From: JAMXLJ01 sp036558745
GTDB taxonomy: Bacteria > Actinomycetota > Acidimicrobiia > IMCC26256 > JAMXLJ01
Assembly (NCBI GenBank): GCA_036558745.1
Contig: DATBEZ010000013.1
Coordinates: forward strand, 55,239 to 119,238
Direction of reading: 5' to 3'
Length of the DNA stretch: 64,000 bases
Shown: positions 50,976 to 59,936 of the stretch, piece by piece
Layout: every line of letters begins with the position of its first letter
How positions within the stretch are numbered: the first letter of the stretch is position 1
Notes under the pieces: model-generated
Seen by the model: only the letters and a program-made list of their open reading frames with translations
Told to the model about the DNA's origin: nothing
The model's database searches: none
Position numbers and translations under genes: made by a program

Positions 50976-53882
50976 ATGGCCGACACCGTCGCCGCGGGCG
51001 CGGCGCTCGCGTCACTCTTCGCGGACGCGGACGCCGAGCCGCTCGGCGCGAACCGGCCGTTCCCGCTGTCGAGCGGGCGCGCGATCTGCCTCGTGGAGCA
51101 GGGATCGGTCGACGTGTTCCTGTTGCGGGGCACGCTCGTCGACCCGCGCGGACGGCGCCATCATCTGCTGCACGTCGACGCGGGCGGGCTGCTGCTGCCC
51201 GTCGAGGGCGTCCCCGACGGCTGGAGCGTGATCGCCGTCGCCGTGCCCGACACGCGCATCCGTCGCCTCGGCAACCCCGAGCTGGAGCACGCGGTCGCGG
51301 CCAGCGCGGATGTCGCGGCCTCGGTCGGCACCGCGGTGCGGACCTGGATCCGGCTGGCGGGCGGGCGGGTCGAGGAGGCCGGCTTCGACGTGCGCACGAT
51401 CCCCGCGCCCGGCGAGGTGTCGCTCGACGCCGGCGAGCGGGTGGAGTTCCCCGAGGGTGCGGGCGTGAAGGTGACGGCCGGTCGTCTCACGATCGGGAGC
51501 TCGACCGCGGTGGAGCTCACGCCCGCGGTGCCCGCGGTCGTCGTGCCCGCGGCGACGTGGTTCGGCGCGCCCGAGCCGTCACGGCTCCGCGTCGACGACC
51601 CGCTCGCCGACGGGTGGTCGCGAAACGTGCGCGAACGGCTTGCCGGGTTCCACGCGCTCGTTCTCGGCCGCGTCATCGAAGCCGTGCGCGCGGGCGACGA
51701 CGTGGTGGCCGAGCAGATGGCCCTCCGCTACGCGCGCCAGCAGGCGGTGCTGCACCGGGCCGTCGTCGACGTCGCGTCCGTGCTCGATCCCGAGCGCGCG
51801 CCGGCCAGCCGTCCCGAGTCCGACGACCACCTCGCGCTGCTGCTCGACGCGTGCGAGCATCTCGGAACCCGTCTCGACATCGAGTTCGTCGCGCCGCCCT
51901 CGTCGTACCGCGACAGCAGCGACCCCGTCAGCGCGATCGCGATGGCGTCGGGTGTCCGCCACCGGCGGGTGCTGCTCGAGGACGGCTGGGACCGGCGGGC
52001 GAGCACACCCCTGCTCGCGTTCCTTGCTGACACCGGCGACCCCGTCGCCCTCGTCCCGCAACGGCGCGGCTTCCTGCTCTACGAGCCGCGCTCCGGTCGC
52101 GAACGTCGGGTCGACCGCAGCGTGCTCCACTCGCTGGGCGACGCCGCGTACGAGTTCTCCACACCGCTGCCCAACCGGCCGCTCGGTCTCCGCGACCTCG
52201 TGCGCGTCGGCTTCGCGCATCAGCGCCAGGCCCTGTGGACGCTCGTCGTCGCGGGCGTGATCGGTGGACTCGTCGCGCTCGCGCTCCCGCTCGCGACGGG
52301 TCGCGTGTTCAACGACATCATCCCCGCCGACGCGCGCAGCGACCTGACCTGGATCGCGGTGTTCCTCTTCGCCGCGGTCGTCTCGGGCGGGTTCCTCGCC
52401 TACGCGCGGTCGCTCGCCGTGGTGCGCCTGTCGGGCAACCTCGACGCGGTGCTCCAGGCCGGCGTGTGGGACCGGCTGCTGGCACTCCCGACCGACTTCT
52501 TCCGCAGGTACTCGACGGGTGATCTCACGTCGCGCGCGTACGGCATCAACGCGATCAACACGATCCTCTCGAACGCGACGATCGGCGCGTTGTTGAGCAC
52601 GGTCTTCGCGATCTTCAGCCTCGCCCTGCTGTTCTCGTACTCGATCGTGCTGGCGTTGTTCGCGCTGTCGGGTGTGGTGACCATCGGCCTCGTGCTCGCG
52701 GCGCTCAGCGCGCGGCAGGTGCGGTACCAGCGCACGATGTTCCTCAAGCGGGGCGCGATCTACGGTCGCCTGTACCAGCTCCTACAGGGTCTCGAGAAGG
52801 TCCGGATCGCAGGGCGTGAGATCCCGGCGTTCGCGCAATGGGCGGGTCTGTTCCGCGAGCAGAAGCGGGCCGACTACCACGGTCAGCTCCTGTACTGCTG
52901 GCTCGCGACCGTCATCGGGGCGACGCCGCTCGTGCTGTCGATGCTGCTGTTCGCCGTCGCGGGCGGCGTGATGCACGGCGACATCGCGACCGGAACGTTC
53001 ATCGGATTCACCACCGCGCTCGCGCAGTTCACCGCGGCGGCGACCCAGCTCAACTTCGCGCTCGTCGCGTCGATCGCGGTCGTCCCCCTCTACGAGCGGC
53101 TCGAGCCGATCCTGCAGGCCGTTCCCGAGGGGGCCGACGACCGCCGCGACCCCGGGCTGCTCAGCGGTGACGTCGAGCTCGACAACGTGCACTTCCGCTA
53201 CTCGGCCGACGCCGAGCCGACGCTGCGGGGCGTGTCGATGCGCTTCCGGCGGGGCACGTGCACCGCGGTGGTCGGGCCGTCAGGCGCGGGGAAGTCGACC
53301 GTGCTGCGCATGCTCCTCGGCTTCGAGCGCCCCGAGCGCGGCGTCGTGCTCTACGACGGGCTGAACCTCGACACGATCGACCTGCGCATGCTCCGGCGCC
53401 AGATCGGTGTCGTGCTCCAGAACAGCGCGCCGATGCCGGGTGACATCCTCAGCAACGTGGTCGGGAGCTCGAACGCGACCGTCGACGACGCATGGCGCGC
53501 GCTCGACGCCGCCGGCCTCGCCGACGACGTGAAGCGCATGCCCATGCAGCTGCACACGATGGTCAGCGAAGGCGGCACGACGTTCTCCGGCGGGCAGATC
53601 CAGCGGCTCATGATCGCCCGCGCCATCGTCCGACGGCCGCGGCTCGTCTACTTCGACGAGGCGACGAGCGCGCTCGACAACGACACCCAGGCCGAGGTGA
53701 CCGCTGCCGTGACCGCGCTCGACGCTACCCGGGTGATCATCGCCCACCGTCTGTCGACGATCCGCGACGCCGACTACGTGTACGTCGTCGACCACGGGCA
53801 GGTCGTGCAGGCCGGAACGTTCGACGAGCTCATGTCCCAGCCCGGGTTGTTCGCGGACCTGGTGCGCCGCCAGTCGGTATGA
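50976..53882 (+). CDS. NHLM-type ABC transporter permease/ATPase
   Basis: 968 residues. The N-terminal third (about 1-410) is a family-specific cytoplasmic region without C39 Cys; six transmembrane segments follow (about 420-690); the ATPase has Walker A GPSGAGKST (767-775), signature FSGGQIQRLMIARAI and Walker B LVYFDEATSALD. NHLM systems carry this as a partner of the C39 exporter, and the two probably form a heterodimer. It starts 1 base after the previous stop and ends in an ATGA overlap with the carotenoid-oxygenase-like gene. Confidence 0.92.
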   Translation: MADTVAAGAALASLFADADAEPLGANRPFPLSSGRAICLVEQGSVDVFLLRGTLVDPRGRRHHLLHVDAGGLLLPVEGVPDGWSVIAVAVPDTRIRRLGNPELEHAVAASADVAASVGTAVRTWIRLAGGRVEEAGFDVRTIPAPGEVSLDAGERVEFPEGAGVKVTAGRLTIGSSTAVELTPAVPAVVVPAATWFGAPEPSRLRVDDPLADGWSRNVRERLAGFHALVLGRVIEAVRAGDDVVAEQMALRYARQQAVLHRAVVDVASVLDPERAPASRPESDDHLALLLDACEHLGTRLDIEFVAPPSSYRDSSDPVSAIAMASGVRHRRVLLEDGWDRRASTPLLAFLADTGDPVALVPQRRGFLLYEPRSGRERRVDRSVLHSLGDAAYEFSTPLPNRPLGLRDLVRVGFAHQRQALWTLVVAGVIGGLVALALPLATGRVFNDIIPADARSDLTWIAVFLFAAVVSGGFLAYARSLAVVRLSGNLDAVLQAGVWDRLLALPTDFFRRYSTGDLTSRAYGINAINTILSNATIGALLSTVFAIFSLALLFSYSIVLALFALSGVVTIGLVLAALSARQVRYQRTMFLKRGAIYGRLYQLLQGLEKVRIAGREIPAFAQWAGLFREQKRADYHGQLLYCWLATVIGATPLVLSMLLFAVAGGVMHGDIATGTFIGFTTALAQFTAAATQLNFALVASIAVVPLYERLEPILQAVPEGADDRRDPGLLSGDVELDNVHFRYSADAEPTLRGVSMRFRRGTCTAVVGPSGAGKSTVLRMLLGFERPERGVVLYDGLNLDTIDLRMLRRQIGVVLQNSAPMPGDILSNVVGSSNATVDDAWRALDAAGLADDVKRMPMQLHTMVSEGGTTFSGGQIQRLMIARAIVRRPRLVYFDEATSALDNDTQAEVTAAVTALDATRVIIAHRLSTIRDADYVYVVDHGQVVQAGTFDELMSQPGLFADLVRRQSV

Positions 53883-55084
53883 CCGCGACGCCGGCCGCGC
53901 TGCACCGCAACTACGAACCGGTCGACGCGCGCCACGACTGGACCGAGGTCGCGGTCGACGGCGTGCTGCCGCGCACGCTGGCGGGCACCTACGTCCGCAA
54001 CGGTCCGAACCGCGGCCGTGACGAGCCGCGCGGGCTCTGGTTCACCGGGCCCGGGATGCTGCACGCGGTGCGGATCGAGGCGGGCCGGGCCTGGTACGGG
54101 TGCCGACGCGTCGGCACCGTCGACGCGCCCGCGTCGGCAGGGCTGGTCCGCCACGGCGAAGCGCTGCTCGCGCTGTCGGACTTCGGCGCCGCGGTGCGGG
54201 TCGACGCCCGCACGTTGGCCCCCCTGGGTGCCGACGCGCCGCGCACGGTCCCGCACGCCGTCGTCATGCCCGCGAGCGGCGCGCTCGTCACGCTCGCGAC
54301 CGATTGGGACGGCGACGACGTGCGGATCGTCGAACGCGGACGCGACGGATCGTGGCGCCAGCGGGGCTGCATCGCGCTTCCGGCCCGGCCGTTCCTGCAC
54401 GACGTCGCGCTCGTCGACGACCGCCTCGTCGTCCTCGACCTGCCGTGGCGGCGCGGCCCACACGGACCTCGGTGGGTACCGGAGCACGGTGCGCGTGTCG
54501 GGCTCACCGACCTCGACGGTCGCGACACACGCTGGTTCGACGTCACGGCCGGTTACGTCTCGCACGTGGCCGCGACCCGTCGCGACGGTGACACGGTCGA
54601 GGTCGACGTGTGCCGGCGACCGGTGCCGGGCGTGAGCCGCGACGAGTCGAACCCATACGACCACGGGCCGGCGTCGTTGCGGCGCTGGACGATCGATCTC
54701 TCCACCGGCCGCGTGCGCGAGGACGACGTCGACGCCCGCGCGTGCGACTTTCCCGTTCCGTCCGTCGACGGCGCGGCCGTCTACGTGACGCGGCCCGCGT
54801 TCGACAACTACACCGTCGCCGGCGCGGTCGCGCGCGTCGACCTGCGCACGGGCGCGGTGACCAGCTTCGACTTCGGCCCGGCGCGTCTCGGCGGCGAGGT
54901 GCAGGCCGTCGCGACCGGCGACGGCAGCGAGGTGCTGGTCGGGTTCGTGTACGACACCGCGTCGGAGGGCAGCGAGCTCGTGGTGCTCGACGCATCCCGG
55001 CCCGCGGATGCACCGCTCGCGACGATCGCGGTTCCGGGGCGCGTGCCCTGGGGTCTGCACGGCACCTGGCTCGCGGGCGTGTGA
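53879..55084 (+). CDS. Carotenoid-oxygenase-family protein coupled to the RiPP operon
   Basis: 401 residues. Opens with LAGTYVRNGPNRG, then GPGMLHAVRIEAGRAWYGCRRVGT. The four Fe(II)-ligand histidines are present: His126 (VPHAVVM), His174 (FLHDVALV), His229 (VSHVAATR) and His394 (LHGTWL). It is short for the family, which is usually 450 residues or more. The ATG overlaps the exporter stop, a tight coupling that suggests a joint role. Carotenoid/stilbene dioxygenases cleave C=C bonds; here the substrate could be the peptide, but an unrelated apocarotenoid job is possible. Confidence 0.9.
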   Translation: MTATPAALHRNYEPVDARHDWTEVAVDGVLPRTLAGTYVRNGPNRGRDEPRGLWFTGPGMLHAVRIEAGRAWYGCRRVGTVDAPASAGLVRHGEALLALSDFGAAVRVDARTLAPLGADAPRTVPHAVVMPASGALVTLATDWDGDDVRIVERGRDGSWRQRGCIALPARPFLHDVALVDDRLVVLDLPWRRGPHGPRWVPEHGARVGLTDLDGRDTRWFDVTAGYVSHVAATRRDGDTVEVDVCRRPVPGVSRDESNPYDHGPASLRRWTIDLSTGRVREDDVDARACDFPVPSVDGAAVYVTRPAFDNYTVAGAVARVDLRTGAVTSFDFGPARLGGEVQAVATGDGSEVLVGFVYDTASEGSELVVLDASRPADAPLATIAVPGRVPWGLHGTWLAGV

Positions 55085-55179
55085 CGCCGCCGCTGCGGCG
55101 GAGGGCGACCGCGATCTCGGCCCGCGCTCCGGTAGCGTGCTCAACTCGCAACTCCGACGACGACGGGCGAGAACACGTG

Positions 55180-56196
55180 ATGCCGACACGGATGACGACG
55201 GTCGCGCTGGCCGGCCTCCTCGCGCTCGTGCTCGCCGCCGGGGGGTGCGGTGGCTCCAGCCCGACTGCCGGTGTCACCGTCAACGGTCAGCCCGTCACGC
55301 AAGCGTCGATCGACGGTCAGCTCGCCACGATCAAGGCGAATCCGCAGCTGCTCGCCGAGCTCGGCAGCGGCGCGAAGTCGTTGCCACCCGAGGTCACCGC
55401 CGAGTGGATCACGGCGATCGTGGAGACACAGGTTGCCGCGCAGCAGGTGCGCCGCCGTCACTTGAAGATCACGAGCGACGACCGCGACGCGGCCGCGCAG
55501 TGGGCGCAGAGCTACTTCGGTGATGCGAACGTCTTCAGCGCGTTCCCGAAGTCGTTCCAGGACCAGATCACGAAGCAGTACGCGAGCGTTCCCGCGATCG
55601 TGCGCACGCTCGGGAAGCCGCCGACGGACGCGGAGATCAAGTCCGACTACGACAGCCAGCTGCAGAAGAACTGCCCGTCGGGCCGGTTCGTCTCGCACAT
55701 CCTGGTGGCGACGAAGGCCGAGGCCGACGCGATCGAGGCCCAGCTGAAAGCGGGCGCGAACTTCGCGCAGCTCGCGCTGACGAAGTCGACCGACACCGGC
55801 TCCGCGAACAAGGGCGGCGCGTTGGGCTGCATCGACGCGTCCCAGACCGTCGCGCCGTTCGCGGCCGCGATGACGGCGTTGCCGCTGGGCCAGACCTCCG
55901 CGCCCGTGCAGTCGCAGTACGGCTGGCACGTCATCAAGGTGGAGGACGTGCGCGCCGCGGTGCCGTTGAACGCGGTGGCGAGCGAGATCCGCACGGGCCT
56001 CATCGAGAACAGCCCCGCCGGGCAGGCGGCGCTGGTGAAGCTCGTGGCGAAGGCGAAGGTGAACGTCGCGTCGCGCTACGGCAAGTGGGTCGTCAACAAC
56101 GGTCAGGGCAAGGTCCAGCCGCGGACCACGTCGTCGTCGACCACCGCGCCCTCGACCACAGCCCCCTCGACGACGACCACCACCAAGAAGCCCTGA
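55180..56196 (+). CDS. PpiC/SurA-type peptidyl-prolyl isomerase lipoprotein
   Basis: 338 residues. Lipobox LAAGGC with Cys23. An N-terminal SurA/PrsA-like helical domain (VNGQPVTQASIDGQLATIKANPQLL) precedes a parvulin domain (SHILVATKAEADAIEAQLKAGANFAQLALTKS, GGALGCID, VQSQYGWHVIKVEDV). The C-terminal tail is Thr/Ser/Pro-rich low complexity. Extracytoplasmic foldase, as in PrsA. It lies 95 bases after the oxygenase gene and may or may not share its transcript. Convergent with the metallo-beta-lactamase-fold gene, with a hairpin between. Confidence 0.9.
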   Translation: MPTRMTTVALAGLLALVLAAGGCGGSSPTAGVTVNGQPVTQASIDGQLATIKANPQLLAELGSGAKSLPPEVTAEWITAIVETQVAAQQVRRRHLKITSDDRDAAAQWAQSYFGDANVFSAFPKSFQDQITKQYASVPAIVRTLGKPPTDAEIKSDYDSQLQKNCPSGRFVSHILVATKAEADAIEAQLKAGANFAQLALTKSTDTGSANKGGALGCIDASQTVAPFAAAMTALPLGQTSAPVQSQYGWHVIKVEDVRAAVPLNAVASEIRTGLIENSPAGQAALVKLVAKAKVNVASRYGKWVVNNGQGKVQPRTTSSSTTAPSTTAPSTTTTTKKP

Positions 56197-56212
56197 CGCG
56201 TCCTCGACGCGC

Positions 56213-56257
56213 AGTTGGGACGCTCATCGGTCGTATCCGCCGACGAGCGTCCCAACT
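56213..56257. terminator. 13-bp inverted repeat between convergent genes
   Basis: Arms AGTTGGGACGCTC (56213-56225) and GAGCGTCCCAACT (56245-56257) with a 19-base spacer, lying between two convergent stop codons. It is placed to act as a bidirectional terminator, although no T-run follows. It has the same spacer length as the 16-bp inverted repeat at 23509-23559. Confidence 0.6.
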
Positions 56258-56271
56258 CGGCGGTCGTGCGG

Positions 56272-56997
56272 TCAGACGCGGGCGAGGTAGCGCTCGTCGT
56301 ACGCGGCCGCGAGATCGTGGAGCGCCTTGGCACCGTCTCCCGAGAACGACGAGCCGTGCATGAGCGCGAGCGTGCGCGGGTTCAGGTCCGCGAGCCGCGC
56401 CATGACCACGGTCGTCTCCGGGGCGAGGCACGTCGAGCGGAACATCGCCTCGGCCTCCATGGCGGGCTCGACCACGTCGTCGGTCGTGAGCGCGGGGCCG
56501 TCGCCGATGTGGGTGAACAGGTCGCCGCACAGGAGCGTCCCGGTCGTCTCCTCGAAGAGCACCCGGGCGTCCCAGCCGTGGGGGACGTGCGGCGTGTCGA
56601 GGTGACGCACGCGCTTGCCGCCGAGGTCGATCACCTCGCCGTCGACGAGCGGTCGCGGTGGCCGGTCACACAAGTCGTCGAGCGACACCATGCAGCCCAC
56701 CACGCCGTGCGCGACCTCGGCCTGCGGCGCGGCGGCCAGCCACTCGTTCATCGAGCCCGACTCGTCGGCCTCCAGGTGACCGAACGTGATCCAGCGGACC
56801 CGCTCGACCGGGACGACGCGGTTCACCGCCTCCGACACCAGCGGGAACATCGCCCGCGGGCCGGTGTGGAAGAGCAGCGGCTGCTCCGCGTCCACGAGGA
56901 ACTGGTTGAACGTGAAGCCCGCCGGCGCGGCCACCTCGGGCACCAACGTCGAGATGCGGTAGATGCCCTCGGCGATCTCGTCGACCTTCGTCTCCAT
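56272..56997 (-). CDS. Metallo-beta-lactamase-fold diiron (ODP-like) protein
   Basis: 241 residues. The metal motif His74-x-Glu76-x-Asp78 (GHLEADESG) matches the H-x-E-x-D arrangement of flavodiiron/ODP proteins, not the HxHxDH of hydrolases. Later ligands sit in LLCGDLFTHIG and LMHGSSFSG. No flavodoxin domain is fused. It might sense or reduce oxygen or NO, or carry electrons with another partner. Start at 56997 (METKVDE) has a GGGAG site. A 19-base palindrome lies 73 bases upstream, next to a LuxR regulator. Confidence 0.85.
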   Translation of the reverse strand: METKVDEIAEGIYRISTLVPEVAAPAGFTFNQFLVDAEQPLLFHTGPRAMFPLVSEAVNRVVPVERVRWITFGHLEADESGSMNEWLAAAPQAEVAHGVVGCMVSLDDLCDRPPRPLVDGEVIDLGGKRVRHLDTPHVPHGWDARVLFEETTGTLLCGDLFTHIGDGPALTTDDVVEPAMEAEAMFRSTCLAPETTVVMARLADLNPRTLALMHGSSFSGDGAKALHDLAAAYDERYLARV

Positions 56998-57069
56998 CTC
57001 CGACTCCCTGGTCACCGGGGCCCGCCGCCCCTCTCGTCGGCACGATCGCACGACGCCCCCGCCGGCCAC

Positions 57070-57088
57070 ATCGGGGGATACCCCCGAT
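57070..57088. promoter_or_regulatory. 19-base palindrome ATCGGGGG-ATA-CCCCCGAT
   Basis: Perfect 8-bp arms, 7 bases after the LuxR stop and 73 bases upstream of the ODP-like start, both leftward. Its symmetry and place suggest an operator for the ODP-like gene, perhaps bound by the adjacent LuxR regulator. A terminator of the LuxR gene is a second reading. Confidence 0.55.
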
Positions 57089-57095
57089 TGCACCC

Positions 57096-58823
57096 CTAGG
57101 GCCCCGACCGCGTGGACGGGCGCGCGGGCTCGAGGCCCGCGGCCGCGACCGCCGCGGCCTCGGCCCGGGTGCGGACGCCGAGCTTGGTCAACACCCGCCC
57201 GACGTGGTGCTCGGCCGTCTTCGGGCTGATGTAGAGCCGTTCGCCGATCTCGGCGTTGGTGAGGCCCTCGCGCACGAGCTCGAGCACCTCCCGTTCGCGG
57301 GCGGTCAGCCCTTCGAGTGCCGCGCCGACGGGCCGCGGACGGTAGCGGGTCGCTGTCCCCAGCTCGCGCAGCAGCGCGGCGCCGCGATCGGCGAGGCGCG
57401 CCGCACCGAGCCGGTCGAACACCGCGAGCGCCGCGCGCGCCTCGCTCACCGCCGCGGCGGTGTCGCCCGCGCCCGCCGAGACCTCGGCCCGCTCGAGCAG
57501 GATCGTCCCGGTGAGCAAGGGACGTTCGTCGTCGCGCAACGCGCGCAACGCGTCGTCGTAGTGCTCGATCGCGACGGCGTGGTCGTGGCGCGCGGCAGCG
57601 AGACGTCCTTCGGCGAGCGCCGCGTCGGCATGCACGACGGGCACGTCGGTGCCCGTCGCGGTCTCGGCCAGCCCAGCGGTCGCACGTGCGGCACCGTCGA
57701 GGTCGCCGCGCGCGAGCTCGACCTCGACGAGCAGCGAGAGCAGCAGCGCGCGCCGCAGCCGGTCGTCGACCAGCTCGCGCAGTCCTCTTCGGATCACCGC
57801 CGCGGCGACGTCGTTCTCACCACGGATCGCGTGCAGGCGCGCGAGCGGCGCGCACGCGGCGACCCGGTCCTCGTACGGCTGCAGCAGCACCGCGGCCTCG
57901 TCGACCCGTCCTTGGAGCAGGCGCAGCTCCGCGAGACGGATCGTCGTCTCGGCGCGGTGGAACGCGAACGTCGACGCCTCCGGACCGATGGCCTCCACCA
58001 TCGCGGCCTCGGCGTCGGACCAGCGGCCGACGCTGCACAGCACGGAGCCATACGCGGCCCGGCAGTGCGTGTGCAGCACGCGGGGCCGTCCGTCGTAGCG
58101 GTCCATCACCGTGTCGGCGACGACCCGTGTCCACTCCTCCGCCCGGCGCATGTCACCGGCGCGGTCGCACGCCGACAACATGGCGCAGAAGGTCTTCCCC
58201 GCGACGCCGAGATCGGCGACCTCGCCGGCCGTGATCGCTGCCATCGCCTCGTCGAGACGGGCGAACCCCTCGCGGCTGCGGCCCTGCGACACGAGCGCGA
58301 ACCCGCTCTCGCCGAGCGCGCGTGCTTCGAGGTCGGCGTCGCCGAACTCGATCGCGAGCTCGAGCGCGACCGCTGCGCTCCGCTCGATCTCGGCGACGTC
58401 GGGACGGTCGCAGGCCACGTACGCGAGCTCCAGGTAGCCGCGCTCGACGCAGCGGTCCTGGCCTTCGAGGCAACGGAGCCCGCGTGCCAGCCAACCGTTC
58501 CCGACGGCGCGGTTGGCGAGCGCGCTCCCGTGCAGGTCGGCGAGATTGGCCGCGACCCTCGCGGCGGCGCGCAGGTTGCCGGCGTCGCGATGGCGGCGGA
58601 ACGCCGTCTCCCAGTTCGTGCGCGCGCCGTCGAAGTCGTCGTCGGCGTAGCACAGGCCACCGAGGAGCTCGTCGGCGTCCGGGCATCCTCCGGCTTCGAG
58701 CGCGGCCGCCAGCGCGCCGAGCGCCTGCTCCAGGTCCCCGCCCTGGAGCGCCTCCTGCGCCGCGCGCACCAGGGCGCGTGCCTCGTCCTCGTCCGCCGCC
58801 GGACCGGCCCCGACCACTTCCAC
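57096..58823 (-). CDS. LuxR-family regulator with TPR-like sensory region
   Basis: 575 residues. The first about 500 residues are alanine-rich helical repeats in TPR-like form (AQEALQGGDLEQALGALAAALE, DFDGARTNWETAFRRHRDAGN). The C-terminal GerE helix-turn-helix (LTAREREVLELVREGLTNAEIGERLYISPKTAEHHVGRVL) is complete. No ATPase domain is present. GTG 58823 starts at the promoter side of the divergent nucleosidase-like gene; a longer frame would run antisense into it. Probably controls itself or the ODP-like gene just downstream. Confidence 0.85.
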   Translation of the reverse strand: MEVVGAGPAADEDEARALVRAAQEALQGGDLEQALGALAAALEAGGCPDADELLGGLCYADDDFDGARTNWETAFRRHRDAGNLRAAARVAANLADLHGSALANRAVGNGWLARGLRCLEGQDRCVERGYLELAYVACDRPDVAEIERSAAVALELAIEFGDADLEARALGESGFALVSQGRSREGFARLDEAMAAITAGEVADLGVAGKTFCAMLSACDRAGDMRRAEEWTRVVADTVMDRYDGRPRVLHTHCRAAYGSVLCSVGRWSDAEAAMVEAIGPEASTFAFHRAETTIRLAELRLLQGRVDEAAVLLQPYEDRVAACAPLARLHAIRGENDVAAAVIRRGLRELVDDRLRRALLLSLLVEVELARGDLDGAARATAGLAETATGTDVPVVHADAALAEGRLAAARHDHAVAIEHYDDALRALRDDERPLLTGTILLERAEVSAGAGDTAAAVSEARAALAVFDRLGAARLADRGAALLRELGTATRYRPRPVGAALEGLTAREREVLELVREGLTNAEIGERLYISPKTAEHHVGRVLTKLGVRTRAEAAAVAAAGLEPARPSTRSGP

Positions 58824-58893
58824 AGGGTACGAGCAGCGCCAACGGCCGCGACGGCGAATGTCGCGAATGGCGCGGACCGGCAAGACTGCGTCC

Positions 58894-59595
58894 ATGGCAG
58901 GACGGGGGACAGCGCAGGTGGGGATCCTCGCCCCGATGGAGCCCGAGCTCGCGCCGGTCGTGCGCATGCTCGGCCTCGAGCGCGACGGCGACACGTACCG
59001 CGGCCGGCTCGACGACCTCGCCGTCGTCGCGGTGCGGACCGACATCGGCATGGCCAACGCGGCCGCGGCCGCGACACGGGTGCTCGACCTGGGCGTCGAC
59101 CACGTGATGGTCGTCGGGATCGCGGGCGGGCTCCACGCCGACATCGCGATCGGCGAGGTGTTCACGCCCGAGGTCGTGGTGCACCGTGCGGAGGGCCACG
59201 AGCACCGGCCGTCGTTCGCAGGCGATCTCTCGCCGTTCGGCACGCTGAGCTGCGGTGACGACCTCATCGTCGACCCCGACGTGCTCGCGGCGATGGGGGA
59301 GGACGGCATCGTCGCGGTGGACATGGAGACCGCGGCCGTGGCCGCCGTGTGCGACGACACCGGTTGCGCGTGGTCGGTGTTCCGTGCGATCAGCGACCGG
59401 CCCGCCGAGGGACTGATCGACGCGGCCCTGTTCGCGATGACGAAGCCCGACGGGACCGCGGACCACGATGCGGTGTCGCGCTACCTCGCCGAGGACCCGG
59501 CCCGGCTCGAGGCCCTCACCCGCCTCGCGGAGGACACGAACCGGGCGACCGAGGCCGCAGCGGCCGCCGCCCTGCGCGCCTGCCGGCTGCTCTAA
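58894..59595 (+). CDS. MTA/SAH-nucleosidase-like phosphorylase-family protein
   Basis: 233 residues. The PNP/UDP-phosphorylase-1 fold shows VGILAPMEPEL, IGMANAAAAATRVLDLGVDHVMVVGIAGGL, VAVDMETAAVAAVC (purine- and ribose-binding Met-Glu pair) and FRAISDRPAEG with a catalytic-Asp-like position. It may cleave methylthioadenosine or S-adenosylhomocysteine, or a futalosine-like compound; the exact reaction is uncertain. Divergent from the TPR-LuxR gene. Confidence 0.85.
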   Translation: MAGRGTAQVGILAPMEPELAPVVRMLGLERDGDTYRGRLDDLAVVAVRTDIGMANAAAAATRVLDLGVDHVMVVGIAGGLHADIAIGEVFTPEVVVHRAEGHEHRPSFAGDLSPFGTLSCGDDLIVDPDVLAAMGEDGIVAVDMETAAVAAVCDDTGCAWSVFRAISDRPAEGLIDAALFAMTKPDGTADHDAVSRYLAEDPARLEALTRLAEDTNRATEAAAAAALRACRLL

Positions 59596-59639
59596 CGCTC
59601 TTCTTTGGTCGCGGATGGGCGCGCCATACGATGGCGGGC

Positions 59640-59918
59640 ATGTGTCGCAACATCACCGAGCTCCGGGGCCTCGAGCCTCCCGCCACCCGCCAGGAGATCG
59701 AGGCCGCAGCGCGCCAGTACGTGCGCAAGGTCTCCGGCGTGACCAGGCCCAACGGGGACGTCGCGGCCGCCCTCGAGGCCGCGGCGCTCGAGGTCGCCGA
59801 CGTGACCGAGCGCCTGCTCGCCGACCTGCCCCGACGCCGGCAGCCGCCGAAGTCGCTGCCGCCGCTGCGCCGCCCCGAGGTGCGGGCGCGCCTCGGTCTC
59901 GACCCGCTGCGGGCCTGA
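59640..59918 (+). CDS. DUF2277 family protein
   Basis: 92 residues starting MCRNITELRGLEPPATRQEIEAAARQYVRKVSGVTRPN, the typical opening of DUF2277, which fixes the ATG at 59640 rather than 59631. Function of the family is unknown. The C-terminus is Pro/Arg-rich. Confidence 0.9.
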   Translation: MCRNITELRGLEPPATRQEIEAAARQYVRKVSGVTRPNGDVAAALEAAALEVADVTERLLADLPRRRQPPKSLPPLRRPEVRARLGLDPLRA

Positions 59919-59936
59919 CCACGTTCCCGAACGACG

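Noticed and set aside
43841..55084. Reading the Cys/Thr-rich core as a thiopeptide
   Set aside because: No LanB-type dehydratase or pyridine-forming cyclase gene is present; the enzymes fit a linear azole peptide.
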